Positions 52,836 to 61,189 of a stretch of DNA of 64,000 nt are shown one piece after another. The translations under genes and the position numbers were made by a program. Source of the stretch: Filobacillus milosensis (lineage in GTDB: Bacteria; Bacillota; Bacilli; Bacillales; Alkalibacillaceae). How positions within the stretch are numbered: the stretch's first letter is position 1; each line of letters opens with the position of its first letter. Location: positions 85,478-149,477 of the forward strand of contig NZ_SOPW01000006.1 of the NCBI RefSeq assembly GCF_004402015.1, written 5' to 3'. Below the pieces are notes generated by a model. That model was not told the origin of the DNA, did no database searches, and saw only the letters and a list, made by a program, of their open reading frames with translations.

Positions 52836-53964
52836 ACAACTTATGTTAGTTTCTATCTCTTGCCTGTTTTTCTTAACAGGTTGTTTGGAATCTAACATTT
52901 TAGAGGAATTAGGAATCGTTACCATATATGGATTCGATAAAGCTGAAAAAGAAAACACGCTACGAGCTACTACCGTGTTATTTCAATTTAACCCTGATAT
53001 TACAGATGCATCACAAATTATCACGAGTGAAGGGCATACGTTTCGTGAACTAAGAAATAACGCTAACAAAAAATCTGGATATAAAATTGTCTCCGGTCAG
53101 CTAAGAACGGTATTATTTGGACCTGAATTATCTAAAGAAGGAATTTTTCCATATCTAGATACGTTAGAACGCGATGCTTCTATATCTGATATGGTTTTCG
53201 TTGCAATGTCAACTCAACCAACTGAAGAAGTGTTAACCGCTTCAAATTATGAACAATCCCCTAATATTGGAACTTATATTCAACGTTTAATTGATACAGC
53301 AGTCAGAGATGAACGTTTAATTAGTAACACTCTTCATGAGTTTACTCGCAAATTCTTCGAGGTCGGACATGACCCACTAGTCCCAATTATTAATAATTAT
53401 CAGGATAAAGCACAAATTTCCGGATTAGCAGTTTTTCAAAATGATAAACATGTTGGAGAAATAAGTCTTGAAGAAACATTCTATGTCAGACTTATCTCAG
53501 ATAAATTCAATTCTGGACAAGTAGAGATGAAGTTACCTTTAAAAGTGCTTCAAAACTACCTAGAAGAATACGAGAAAGTTACTACTGATGTGGTATATGT
53601 CGTCCTTGATCAAATCAATAATAGAGCAGATGTTGAATTGAGTAATCCAGAAGGGTTACAGTTTCGGGTGAAACTTGATATCGAAGGACGCATTGTGGAG
53701 TTGTCAGAACGTATTGATTTATCTAATAAAAAAGCGTTAGAGGCTATTGAAAAAGAAATTAATAATGAGGTGGTGGAGAATTTACAAGCTCTAATTCAAA
53801 AATCTAAAGAGCTTAACGCTGATTTTTTTGGTTTCGGTAAAACTTATGTTGCTACAAAACACGGAAAAAAAATTACTGAAGAGCAATGGCGTGATATGTA
53901 TAAAGATATTCAGGTTGAAATTGATGTTAAATCAAGAATAAGAAGCTACGGTATCGTAGAATAA
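52822..53964 (+). CDS. spore germination receptor subunit C (GerC lipoprotein)
   Basis: 380 aa lipoprotein, signal LMLVSISCLFFLTGC. GerC motifs: LEELGIVTIYGFDKAEKENT, DADFFGFGKTYVATKHGKK-type end (residues 333-352) and the final IQVEIDVKSRIRSYG. Completes the A-B-C receptor, anchored outside the inner spore membrane. A terminator follows directly. Confidence 0.93.
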   Translation: MQKIKQLMLVSISCLFFLTGCLESNILEELGIVTIYGFDKAEKENTLRATTVLFQFNPDITDASQIITSEGHTFRELRNNANKKSGYKIVSGQLRTVLFGPELSKEGIFPYLDTLERDASISDMVFVAMSTQPTEEVLTASNYEQSPNIGTYIQRLIDTAVRDERLISNTLHEFTRKFFEVGHDPLVPIINNYQDKAQISGLAVFQNDKHVGEISLEETFYVRLISDKFNSGQVEMKLPLKVLQNYLEEYEKVTTDVVYVVLDQINNRADVELSNPEGLQFRVKLDIEGRIVELSERIDLSNKKALEAIEKEINNEVVENLQALIQKSKELNADFFGFGKTYVATKHGKKITEEQWRDMYKDIQVEIDVKSRIRSYGIVE

Positions 53965-53970
53965 ATTATA

Positions 53971-54007
53971 AAAAGCTCAAAAGAATTCCACACTCTTTTG
54001 AGCTTTT
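53971..54007. terminator. bidirectional terminator between ger operon 1 and murG
   Basis: 13-bp perfect stem AAAAGCTCAAAAG/CTTTTGAGCTTTT (53971-53983 with 53995-54007), T-runs on both strands. Confidence 0.92.
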
Positions 54008-54009
54008 TT

Positions 54010-55083
54010 TTACTTTCGCTCTGATTGTTTAATGAGCTTAACGACCTGACTCTTTACTTCTTCTGATTGATATGAATTCATACGATTTTTCAATACATCT
54101 CGATTCTTATACAATATATTGATTTTAGAAATTAATTGCTCACGAGTTAGTTCCTCTTCTTCTAGCACTTCAGCATAGCCTTGCTTTTTAAATGAATTCG
54201 CATTCAAAATCTGATCGCCTCGACTAGATTGCTTCGATAAAGGAATGAGTAGCATCGGTATGTTTAAAGCTAAAAATTCAAATATAGCGTTTGACCCCGC
54301 ACGAGATACGACCACATCTGTAATAGCAAATAAATCTTTTAATTCATCAGAAACATATTCGTATTGAACATAGCCATCCTGTACTTTTGATTCTTCTAAT
54401 TTTCCTTTCCCACATAAGTGAATCACTTGGTAGTCTTTTAATAAAACAGGTAGTGAATTTCGTACAGCATCATTGATTTTCTGTGCTCCTGCACTGCCAC
54501 CCATCACTAAGATTATAGGCTTATCTTTCTGCAATCCAGTAAATTGATAGGCACGCTCTTTATCCCCTTTAAACAATTCTTCACGAATGATCGCTCCTAT
54601 ATGTTTCGCTTTATCTGAAGGTAAATGCTGAATTGTCTCCTGAAAAGTCGTCAGGACATGTCGACTGAACTTAGTCGCAATTTTATTTGCTAGCCCTGGC
54701 GTAAAATCTGACTCATGAATGATCGAAGGGATGCCTACCATTTTAGATGCCATTACAACTGGAACAGAAACAAATCCACCTTTTGAAAATACAATAGAAG
54801 GTTTAAGTTTTTTCAAGAGTTGTCTAGCTTGAAAGATTCCTTTTAGTACTTTAAAAGGGTCTTTAAGGTTATCTTTTGATAAGTAACGCCTTAATTTACC
54901 TGTTGTAATTCCATGATAAGTGACACCATCTATGTCACTAACTAATTCTTTTTCTATACCGTTATATGAACCGATGTAGTGTACCTCATAGCCTTCTTTT
55001 ATAAATTGAGGCATAAGAGCAAGGTTTACAACAACATGTCCTGCAGTCCCTCCACCGGTAAAGACGATTGTTTTTTTACTCAT
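54010..55083 (-). CDS. murG: MurG-type UDP-GlcNAc transferase, orphan location
   Basis: 357 aa. The GT28 motifs are GGGTAGHVVVNLALMPQFIK at the start (usual MurG reads GGTGGHI), SKGGFVSVPVVMASKMVGIP, ESDFTPGLANKIATKFSRHV, MGGSAGAQKINDAV and SRAGSNAIFEFLALNIPMLL. MurG makes lipid II from lipid I at the cytoplasmic membrane. It stands alone between two ger operons, not in a division cluster, so it may be a second MurG rather than the essential one. Start supported by AAGGGAG. Confidence 0.88.
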   Translation of the reverse strand: MSKKTIVFTGGGTAGHVVVNLALMPQFIKEGYEVHYIGSYNGIEKELVSDIDGVTYHGITTGKLRRYLSKDNLKDPFKVLKGIFQARQLLKKLKPSIVFSKGGFVSVPVVMASKMVGIPSIIHESDFTPGLANKIATKFSRHVLTTFQETIQHLPSDKAKHIGAIIREELFKGDKERAYQFTGLQKDKPIILVMGGSAGAQKINDAVRNSLPVLLKDYQVIHLCGKGKLEESKVQDGYVQYEYVSDELKDLFAITDVVVSRAGSNAIFEFLALNIPMLLIPLSKQSSRGDQILNANSFKKQGYAEVLEEEELTREQLISKINILYKNRDVLKNRMNSYQSEEVKSQVVKLIKQSERK

Positions 55084-55126
55084 GCACCGTCTCCCTTTCT
55101 ATTATTCTCAAGATATTCAATCATAT

Positions 55127-55165
55127 TGACATATTAGCAAAAGTCGTACGATTTGGATAGGAAAG
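55127..55165 (+). repeat. direct repeat, copy A, at the left of ger operon 2
   Basis: TGACATATTAGCAAAAGTCG and following TTTGGATAGGA recur at 59560-59597 with one indel and a few changes, on the same strand. The two copies bracket ger operon 2. Confidence 0.7.
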
Positions 55166-55211
55166 GCAAAGATTATTTTGCAGTTCTATCACCTCATTCC
55201 CTCTACTCATC

Positions 55212-55240
55212 GCATAAAATCATTTAATTCACAGATACTA
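55212..55240 (+). promoter_or_regulatory. sigma-G promoter of the second ger operon
   Basis: GCATA (55212-55216), 17-bp spacer, GATACTA (55234-55240); the -10 has one mismatch to CATACTA. Confidence 0.65.
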
Positions 55241-55315
55241 AATAAACAAACATTACCAAATTTTCAAAGGAATAAATCATACCTAGGCTTTGAATGAAGG
55301 AGAGTAGACATATAA

Positions 55316-56908
55316 ATGAGTTACTATCGATCCAGGTCAAAGAGAAGTAAAAGAACAAAGGAAAAATCTCATCCTTCAATTGAACAGACTACTAAAGTAG
55401 AAAAAGTATCAATGGCTTTGGATAAAAACCTTTCTGCTATCAAAACAAACCTTGGTGATAGTAACGACGTAGTGGTTAGACGATTTAATATAAATAAAGA
55501 TACTAAAGCAGCACTCGTCTATATTGATGGCTTAGCTGATCGCATATCATTACAAGATTTTATTTTGAAAGTATCTATGTCTAACTCTAACAGGACAGAT
55601 CAAGATATAGAAAATAACTCCGTTTCTAAAAAAAGCATTAATTATTTAAAAGAACAAGCTACTTCAATAGGTGAAGTTAAAGATGTGACAAATTTTAAAG
55701 ACACCTTAGGCGCAATATTATCTGGTGATACAGCTGTCTTAATAGAAAGCTATGATTCAGCCATTATTGCCTCGACAAGAGGGTGGGAGAAAAGAGATGT
55801 GTCCGAGCCTACCACTCAAAACGTCATCAGAGGCCCGAAAGAAGCATTCACTGAGAATCTCAGAACAAATACGTCTCTAATTCGTAGAAAAATCAAGGAT
55901 CCTGATATAAGAATTGAATCTAAAACAATAGGAAAACATACGAATACAGATATTGCAATTGTTTATATTGATTCTATTTCTAATAAAAAAGTTCTTGATG
56001 AGGTACGCAAAAGAATTGATCAGATTGATATAGATGGCATACTCGAAAGTGCCTACATCGAGGAAATGATTGAGGATAGTAACAGTTCTCCTTTCCCGAC
56101 GATCATTAACAGTGAACGTCCTGATGTCGTTTCAGCTGCATTATTAGAAGGGCGAGTTGCAATAATCATCGATGGAACACCATTTGTGTTGATTGTTCCA
56201 GCTTTATTTATTCACTTTTTCCAATCACCTGAAGATTATTATGAACGTTCGTTCTACGGAATCATAAGAGTGTTACGCTACTTAGCCTTCTTCTCTGCTT
56301 TACTCGTTCCTTCTCTTTATATAGCTGTGACAACGTTTCATCAAGAAATGATTCCTACCACTCTTCTAATTGATTTAGCTGCTCAACGGGAAGGTATTCC
56401 CTTTCCAGCGTATGTAGAAGCATTAATTATGGAGGTTACATTTGAAATTTTAAGAGAAGCCGGAATCCGTATGCCCAGAGCTATTGGTCAAGCGGTATCC
56501 ATTGTAGGAGCGCTTGTACTTGGACAAGCTGCTGTTGAGGCTGGTTTAGTATCTCCAACGATGGTTATTGTTGTTTCAATTACTGCTATTTCAAGCTTTG
56601 TTTTTCCAGCTTATGATATGGCGATTTCCGTAAGAATATTACGATTTGGTTTTATGACCTTAGCTGCTACATTCGGCTTGTTTGGAATTTCGATTGGACT
56701 ATTTTTGATGTTATTACATTTGTGTAGTTTAAGGTCATTTGGAATTCCATATATGTCACCATTTGGCCCTGTTAACTTTACAGACCAAAAAGATGCTGTT
56801 TTCAGATTCCCAAGAAAACTATTATCAACCAGACCTAGACTAATTAATCAAACGAATACTAAAAGGCAAAATAACTATCGCAAAAAATATGGCAGAGAGA
56901 ATTCATAA
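55316..56908 (+). CDS. spore germination receptor subunit A (GerA family)
   Basis: 530 aa. Soluble domain with GDTAVLIESYDSAIIASTRG, GPKEAFTENLRTNTSLIRRK and PFPTIINSERPDVVSAALLE; membrane domain with RVAIIIDGTPFVLIVPALFI, TTFHQEMIPTTLLIDLAAQR, AGIRMPRAIGQAVSIVGALV. First gene of an operon A-C-D-B. AAGGAGAG ribosome site. Differs from the first GerA in sequence, so probably recognises other nutrients together with its own B and C partners. Confidence 0.94.
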   Translation: MSYYRSRSKRSKRTKEKSHPSIEQTTKVEKVSMALDKNLSAIKTNLGDSNDVVVRRFNINKDTKAALVYIDGLADRISLQDFILKVSMSNSNRTDQDIENNSVSKKSINYLKEQATSIGEVKDVTNFKDTLGAILSGDTAVLIESYDSAIIASTRGWEKRDVSEPTTQNVIRGPKEAFTENLRTNTSLIRRKIKDPDIRIESKTIGKHTNTDIAIVYIDSISNKKVLDEVRKRIDQIDIDGILESAYIEEMIEDSNSSPFPTIINSERPDVVSAALLEGRVAIIIDGTPFVLIVPALFIHFFQSPEDYYERSFYGIIRVLRYLAFFSALLVPSLYIAVTTFHQEMIPTTLLIDLAAQREGIPFPAYVEALIMEVTFEILREAGIRMPRAIGQAVSIVGALVLGQAAVEAGLVSPTMVIVVSITAISSFVFPAYDMAISVRILRFGFMTLAATFGLFGISIGLFLMLLHLCSLRSFGIPYMSPFGPVNFTDQKDAVFRFPRKLLSTRPRLINQTNTKRQNNYRKKYGRENS

Positions 56909-56932
56909 GAGTTGTAAAGGAGAACTAAAATA

Positions 56933-57811
56933 ATGAAACAACTCACCAAGTTTATCGTTCTATTTTTAATCATCATTCCTATATTGAGCGGCTGTTGGAA
57001 CAGCAGAGAATTAGATGATCTTTCCATATCTAATGCTATTGGAGTCGATAAAATAAATGGAGAATATATGTTTACTACTCAAATTATTAACCCTAGTGAA
57101 CTTTCGAAAAACGTGGCAGGTAAACGTACAGTAATAACAACTATAGATGAGACAGGTGAAACAATCTTTCAAGCCTGGAGAAAACTAACAACCGAATCTA
57201 AATCAAAACTCTATTTTTCCCATGTTCGAGTTTTAGTTATTGGAGAAGAAACTGCAAGAGAAGGGATTTCAGAGATACTAGATGTACTTTTAAGAGACCA
57301 TGATTTTCGCTCTGATTTCTTATTGGTTGTCGCTAAAGATCACACAGCTAATGACGTTTTATCAGTTTTAACCACCTTAAATGTCATACCAGGTGATAAA
57401 ATGTTTGAAGCGTTAACCTCATCAAGTGAGCACTACGGTACGACAAGTGAAATCCCTTTAGATAAGTTCATCACTGATCTTATGAGTAAAGGTAAAAATC
57501 CAATAACTACTGGCGTTCTTATTACAGGAAAGGTTGAGGAAGGTAGATACACCTCAAAATATGAAGATATCAAACCTGAAGTTACTCTTAAATATGGAAC
57601 TTTAGGTGCGTTTAAAGAAGATAAGCTAATTGGTTGGATGAATGAAGAACAAAGCAGAGGATATAACTTTGCTGTAGGTAATATTAAGAGCACATTACTG
57701 AATACTCCTTGTGTAAATAATGAAGGTGTCATGGGTATAGAAGTCATTAGAACAAAAGCAAAAATGTCAGCACAGAAAAAAATGGTCAAATCCAAGGGAA
57801 AATTCATGTGA
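56933..57811 (+). CDS. GerC-family lipoprotein, 5' part of a frameshifted gene
   Basis: 292 aa. Signal and lipobox FLIIIPILSGCWNSRELDDL, and ISNAIGVDKINGEYMFTTQI, both classical for GerC. The frame stops after KSKGKFM, in the middle of the C-terminal domain; the rest continues in the next frame at 57808. A -1 step at GGGAAAA (57796-57802 area) restores GKIHVKVVGN, the expected GerC sequence. Either a single-base deletion, a sequencing error or programmed frameshifting. Together the parts give about 400 aa, the family's normal size. Confidence 0.85.
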   Translation: MKQLTKFIVLFLIIIPILSGCWNSRELDDLSISNAIGVDKINGEYMFTTQIINPSELSKNVAGKRTVITTIDETGETIFQAWRKLTTESKSKLYFSHVRVLVIGEETAREGISEILDVLLRDHDFRSDFLLVVAKDHTANDVLSVLTTLNVIPGDKMFEALTSSSEHYGTTSEIPLDKFITDLMSKGKNPITTGVLITGKVEEGRYTSKYEDIKPEVTLKYGTLGAFKEDKLIGWMNEEQSRGYNFAVGNIKSTLLNTPCVNNEGVMGIEVIRTKAKMSAQKKMVKSKGKFM

Positions 57812-58140
57812 AAGTTGTTGGGAACATGATGGATTCAGAATGTGAAATACCTCAAAAAACCGATGACCCTAAGATCATTGAAAAGCTACAACAAAATGTA
57901 AATAAGACGATTGAGGAAGAAATTAAATCCGCTGTTGAGATTGATCAAAAGTCTTTTAAAGCAGACTTATTCGGCTTCGGCGATGCTTATCACAGAAATA
58001 ATCCTAAAGATTGGAAAGTAATTCAATCAAAGTGGATGGACATTTACCCTGATATTCCAATAGAGGTTACAGTAGAAACTGAAATTCATAATGCAGGTTC
58101 AATAATATTGTCTCCAAAAGCAGAGGTGGAGAACAAATGA
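57808..58140 (+). CDS. GerC-family lipoprotein, 3' part of the same gene
   Basis: 110 aa in the -1 frame from an artificial GTG (MKVVGNMMDSECEIPQKTDD). It is the GerC C-terminal domain: IIEKLQQNVNKTIEEEIKSA, KADLFGFGDAYHRNNPKDWK and WMDIYPDIPIEVTVETEIHN. No ribosome site or signal; not an independent gene. It ends overlapping the D-subunit gene by 4 bp. Confidence 0.8.
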   Translation: MKVVGNMMDSECEIPQKTDDPKIIEKLQQNVNKTIEEEIKSAVEIDQKSFKADLFGFGDAYHRNNPKDWKVIQSKWMDIYPDIPIEVTVETEIHNAGSIILSPKAEVENK

Positions 58141-58367
58141 TCCTTGCGAGCATTATAATTTTTATAGTGATTTTATCCATTTCAATTGAATGGCCATTAT
58201 TAAAGAACAAGGAGATCTCTCAAACTTTTTCTTATTTTAGTTTGCTTGCATTAGGCATCACACTGACCACCCTCTATGGATTAGATGTAAAATTGCCTAA
58301 TCCTTTGGATGCCATCACATATCTCTTCAGACCTATCAGTACAGGAATTTTTAACCTGTTTAAATAA
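58137..58367 (+). CDS. small two-TM D-type subunit of a germinant receptor
   Basis: 76 aa with two membrane segments (ILASIIIFIVILSISIEWPL and FSYFSLLALGITLTTLYGL), in a ger operon between C and B. Small two-TM 'D' proteins of this size occur in some Bacillus ger operons (for example GerKD) and modulate receptor activity. Start overlaps the GerC 3' part by 4 bp, so translation is coupled. Confidence 0.75.
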   Translation: MILASIIIFIVILSISIEWPLLKNKEISQTFSYFSLLALGITLTTLYGLDVKLPNPLDAITYLFRPISTGIFNLFK

Positions 58368-58382
58368 AGGGAGTTATTGAGA

Positions 58383-59480
58383 ATGATTAAAGAAGAAAAA
58401 ATCAACTCAAGACAATTTACGCTTTTAGTCATCATGTTCACTGTCGGTAGCTCCATCATCATTATTCCATCTGCCCTTGTCAATGAATCAAGACAAGATG
58501 GTTGGATATCAGCGATTTTAGCGATGATAATCGGTTTATTATTGGTATGGGTTTATACTACGATTGGTAAACGTTATTCCGGAAAAAGTCTTCCGTTAAT
58601 TATTGAACAAGTCATGGGTAAAAAACTTGGAAAACTTATCATACTATTATATTTTTTCTTCTCATTTACTCTCGCTGCATTAGTCCTTCGAAATTTTGGA
58701 GACTTTTTAAATACGAAAATAATGGTTGAAACACCTCTAGAAGCCATTCATATCATGTTTCTTATTCCAATCGTTTATGCGGTTAAGCTGGGGATTGAAA
58801 CCTATTCGCGGGTTGCTGAAATAACATTTCCTTTTATTTTATTGTTACTATTTTTACTTATGGTACTATCTGTACCACAAATTGAATTGACAAATATACA
58901 ACCTATATTTGGAGAAGGGATTAAAACGATTACTGGCGGATCTTTAGCAATGATAGGTGTTCCGATATTTGAACTATTTATACTTACTACTTTTTTTTCA
59001 ACAGTTAATGAACCTAAGAATATTAAACGAAGCTTTTTCATTGGCATATTAATTGGGTGCTCTATATTAATCTTAATTACGCTGTTCACTATCCTTATTC
59101 TTGGGGTACACTTAACTGGTTTAAAAATGTTCCCGACATATGTACTAGCCAAAAAAATTAGTATCGCTGACTTCTTGCAACGTGTAGAAATCATTGTTGC
59201 AGCGGTCTGGGGAATTACGTTATTTTTTAAATTAGTATTATGTTTTCATGCCTCATTAATTATGTTCGCTAAGGGCTTCAGTATAAAAAACTATCGAATA
59301 CTTGTCATCCCCATGTCGATTATATTATTCATTTATTCTCTTATCGCTTACCCAAACAGTGCTTACTTTATTGAATTTGCAACAAAAACTTGGCTCTCTT
59401 TTGGAATGACTTTTGGGCTAGTTATTCCATTAATCATACTTATAATAAGTTTCATTAAAAAGCCATCAAAAACTAATTAA
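58383..59480 (+). CDS. spore germination receptor subunit B (GerB permease family)
   Basis: 365 aa from ATG 58383 (MIKEEKINSRQFTLLVIMFT), preferred to TTG 58377, which lies only 3 nt after GGGAG. About ten membrane segments; GerB start pattern SSIIIIPSALVNESRQDGWI. Last gene of the A-C-D-B operon; a terminator follows 12 bp after the stop. Confidence 0.92.
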   Translation: MIKEEKINSRQFTLLVIMFTVGSSIIIIPSALVNESRQDGWISAILAMIIGLLLVWVYTTIGKRYSGKSLPLIIEQVMGKKLGKLIILLYFFFSFTLAALVLRNFGDFLNTKIMVETPLEAIHIMFLIPIVYAVKLGIETYSRVAEITFPFILLLLFLLMVLSVPQIELTNIQPIFGEGIKTITGGSLAMIGVPIFELFILTTFFSTVNEPKNIKRSFFIGILIGCSILILITLFTILILGVHLTGLKMFPTYVLAKKISIADFLQRVEIIVAAVWGITLFFKLVLCFHASLIMFAKGFSIKNYRILVIPMSIILFIYSLIAYPNSAYFIEFATKTWLSFGMTFGLVIPLIILIISFIKKPSKTN

Positions 59481-59491
59481 TCATTGTAAAT

Positions 59492-59517
59492 GGGCTCGAG
59501 TTTCTCGAGCTCTTTTT
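59492..59517 (+). terminator. terminator of ger operon 2
   Basis: 9-bp stem GGGCTCGAG/CTCGAGCTC with a TTT loop and T5 tail. Confidence 0.88.
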
Positions 59518-59559
59518 GTCGTCTTCTTTTCTATTCTTTTCAGTTAAAATCGAGTATAA

Positions 59560-59597
59560 TGACATATTAGCAAAGTCGTTCATTTTGGATAGGAGAG
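59560..59597 (+). repeat. direct repeat, copy B, right of ger operon 2 and upstream of MATE
   Basis: TGACATATTAGCAAAGTCG then TTTGGATAGGA. It overlaps the ribosome site (AGGAGAG) of the MATE gene at 59608. Partner of 55127-55165. Confidence 0.7.
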
Positions 59598-59607
59598 CGA
59601 GAAATTT

Positions 59608-60957
59608 ATGTACGAAACTCAAACTTTAAAAGAAAGATTCTCTTTATTTATAAAAATATTAATTCCTATACTGGTTACTCAAGTTGGCTTATATTTAATG
59701 AACTTTTTTGATACGGTAATGGCTGGTCAATCAGGTTCTGAAGACTTAGCAGGAGTTGCGATTGGTTCATCACTTTGGATTCCAATACTAACTGGTGTAA
59801 TTGGAATTTTGATGGCCGTTCCACCTATTGTCTCTCAATTACTCGGAGCAAATCAAACTGATCGAATCACTCATGTCATACGCCAAGGAATTTACTTGGC
59901 TGCTTCGATTGGATTTCTAATCTTTGTTGTTGGTATTTTCAGCTTAAATCCAATATTGAATGCTTTATCACTTGAACCTGAAGTCCAGCACATAGCGAAG
60001 TATTATTTACTTAGCCTCGGAATTGGCATGGTTCCATTATTTATTTTTAATTTATTAAGATCTTTTATTGATGCGCTTGGTCAGACAAAAATGTCCATGC
60101 TCATTATATTACTGGCTTTACCTATAAATGTGTTGTTTAACTATGTATTCATTTTTGGAAAGTTGGGTGCACCGGAGCTGGGTGGAATTGGAGCAGGTGT
60201 AGCCTCTGCCATTACTTATTTTATTTCGGCTATAATCACCATATTTATTATACAGAAAAGGTCACCTTTTGTAGGTTATAAGATTTTTAATAAATGGGAA
60301 GCTATAAATCTAAATGCTTGGAAAGAGCAATTAAAAATTGGTGTGCCTATTGGGATTACCATCTTTTTCGAGACTAGCATTTTCGCTGCTATCACTTTAT
60401 TAATCAGTGTTTATGATACGAATACGATTGCTGCACACCAAGCCGCTATCAACTTTGCAACCTTATTCTATATGGTGCCTTTAGCTATTGCGATGGCTCT
60501 AACTATTGCAGTAGGTTTTGAAATTGGAGGTAAACGAGCGGACGCTGCTATCTCATATGCCAAAATTGGTATCAGCTCAGGTATTATAACATCGGCCATA
60601 GCAGGTGTAGTCATTTTTATCTTCAGAGGAGAAGTGGCTTTATTATATAGTAGTCAGCCAGAAGTGATTGAACTGATGAAACATTTCTTAATTTATGCGA
60701 TTTTCTTTCAACTGTCTGATGGAATCGGAACGCCTATTCAAGGTGCACTTCGAGGATATAAAGATGTAAATGTGACTTCCGTTATTGCCTTAGTCTCATT
60801 TTGGGTACTAGGTTTACCGACTGGATATATCACAGCAAACTTTACAGAGCTAGGTCCATTTGGATATTGGGTTGGACTGATTACGGGACTTGGATTCGGG
60901 GCGGTTGCATTAAGCGTTCGATTAGTTTGGGTGGCTAAAAGAAAGAGATTAACTTAG
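59608..60957 (+). CDS. MATE-family multidrug efflux protein (NorM type)
   Basis: 449 aa with 12 hydrophobic segments; motifs LMNFFDTVMAGQSGSEDLAG (membrane segment 1 with Asp), IPILTGVIGILMAVPPIVSQ and GTPIQGALRGYKDVNVTSV. NorM-like drug/sodium antiporter. It is distinct from the 31641 MATE and has no regulator beside it. Convergent with the small minus-strand ORF, two bp from its stop. Confidence 0.93.
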   Translation: MYETQTLKERFSLFIKILIPILVTQVGLYLMNFFDTVMAGQSGSEDLAGVAIGSSLWIPILTGVIGILMAVPPIVSQLLGANQTDRITHVIRQGIYLAASIGFLIFVVGIFSLNPILNALSLEPEVQHIAKYYLLSLGIGMVPLFIFNLLRSFIDALGQTKMSMLIILLALPINVLFNYVFIFGKLGAPELGGIGAGVASAITYFISAIITIFIIQKRSPFVGYKIFNKWEAINLNAWKEQLKIGVPIGITIFFETSIFAAITLLISVYDTNTIAAHQAAINFATLFYMVPLAIAMALTIAVGFEIGGKRADAAISYAKIGISSGIITSAIAGVVIFIFRGEVALLYSSQPEVIELMKHFLIYAIFFQLSDGIGTPIQGALRGYKDVNVTSVIALVSFWVLGLPTGYITANFTELGPFGYWVGLITGLGFGAVALSVRLVWVAKRKRLT

Positions 60958-60958
60958 T

Positions 60959-61138
60959 TTATCGTGGTGATCTTCTTGAACGTTCTCTCTCAATCGCCTT
61001 CTTAACTTCTAGTTCTTTTTGGTTTTCTTCAGAATAAACGTAAGATCTATGCTTCCTCTTTTGTCTTTTCTTATCCCACAACACAATTAACACAATGCCA
61101 ATTACGAGGAAGATTCCCCACAAGAAAGTTGATAACAT
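60959..61138 (-). CDS. small membrane protein (59 aa)
   Basis: ATG 61138 is preceded by AAAGGAGGG (ideal). MLSTFLWGIFLVIGIVLIVL is one membrane segment; the rest is basic and charged (WDKKRQKRKHRSYVYSEENQ ... RERSRRSPR). It is convergent with the MATE gene. The short gap and strong ribosome site support translation; no family recognised. Confidence 0.75.
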   Translation of the reverse strand: MLSTFLWGIFLVIGIVLIVLWDKKRQKRKHRSYVYSEENQKELEVKKAIERERSRRSPR

Positions 61139-61158
61139 CCTTTCCCTCCTTTATTTTT

Positions 61159-61186
61159 AAGAGCTTGGGTGACCCCAAGCTCTTAT
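61159..61186. terminator. terminator-like hairpin
   Basis: AAGAGCTTGGG/CCCAAGCTCTT, a stem of about 11 bp. The plus-strand side has a broken T tract (TTATTTATTATTTTTT), so it better serves rightward transcription; no T-run on the minus side. Confidence 0.55.
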
Positions 61187-61189
61187 TTA

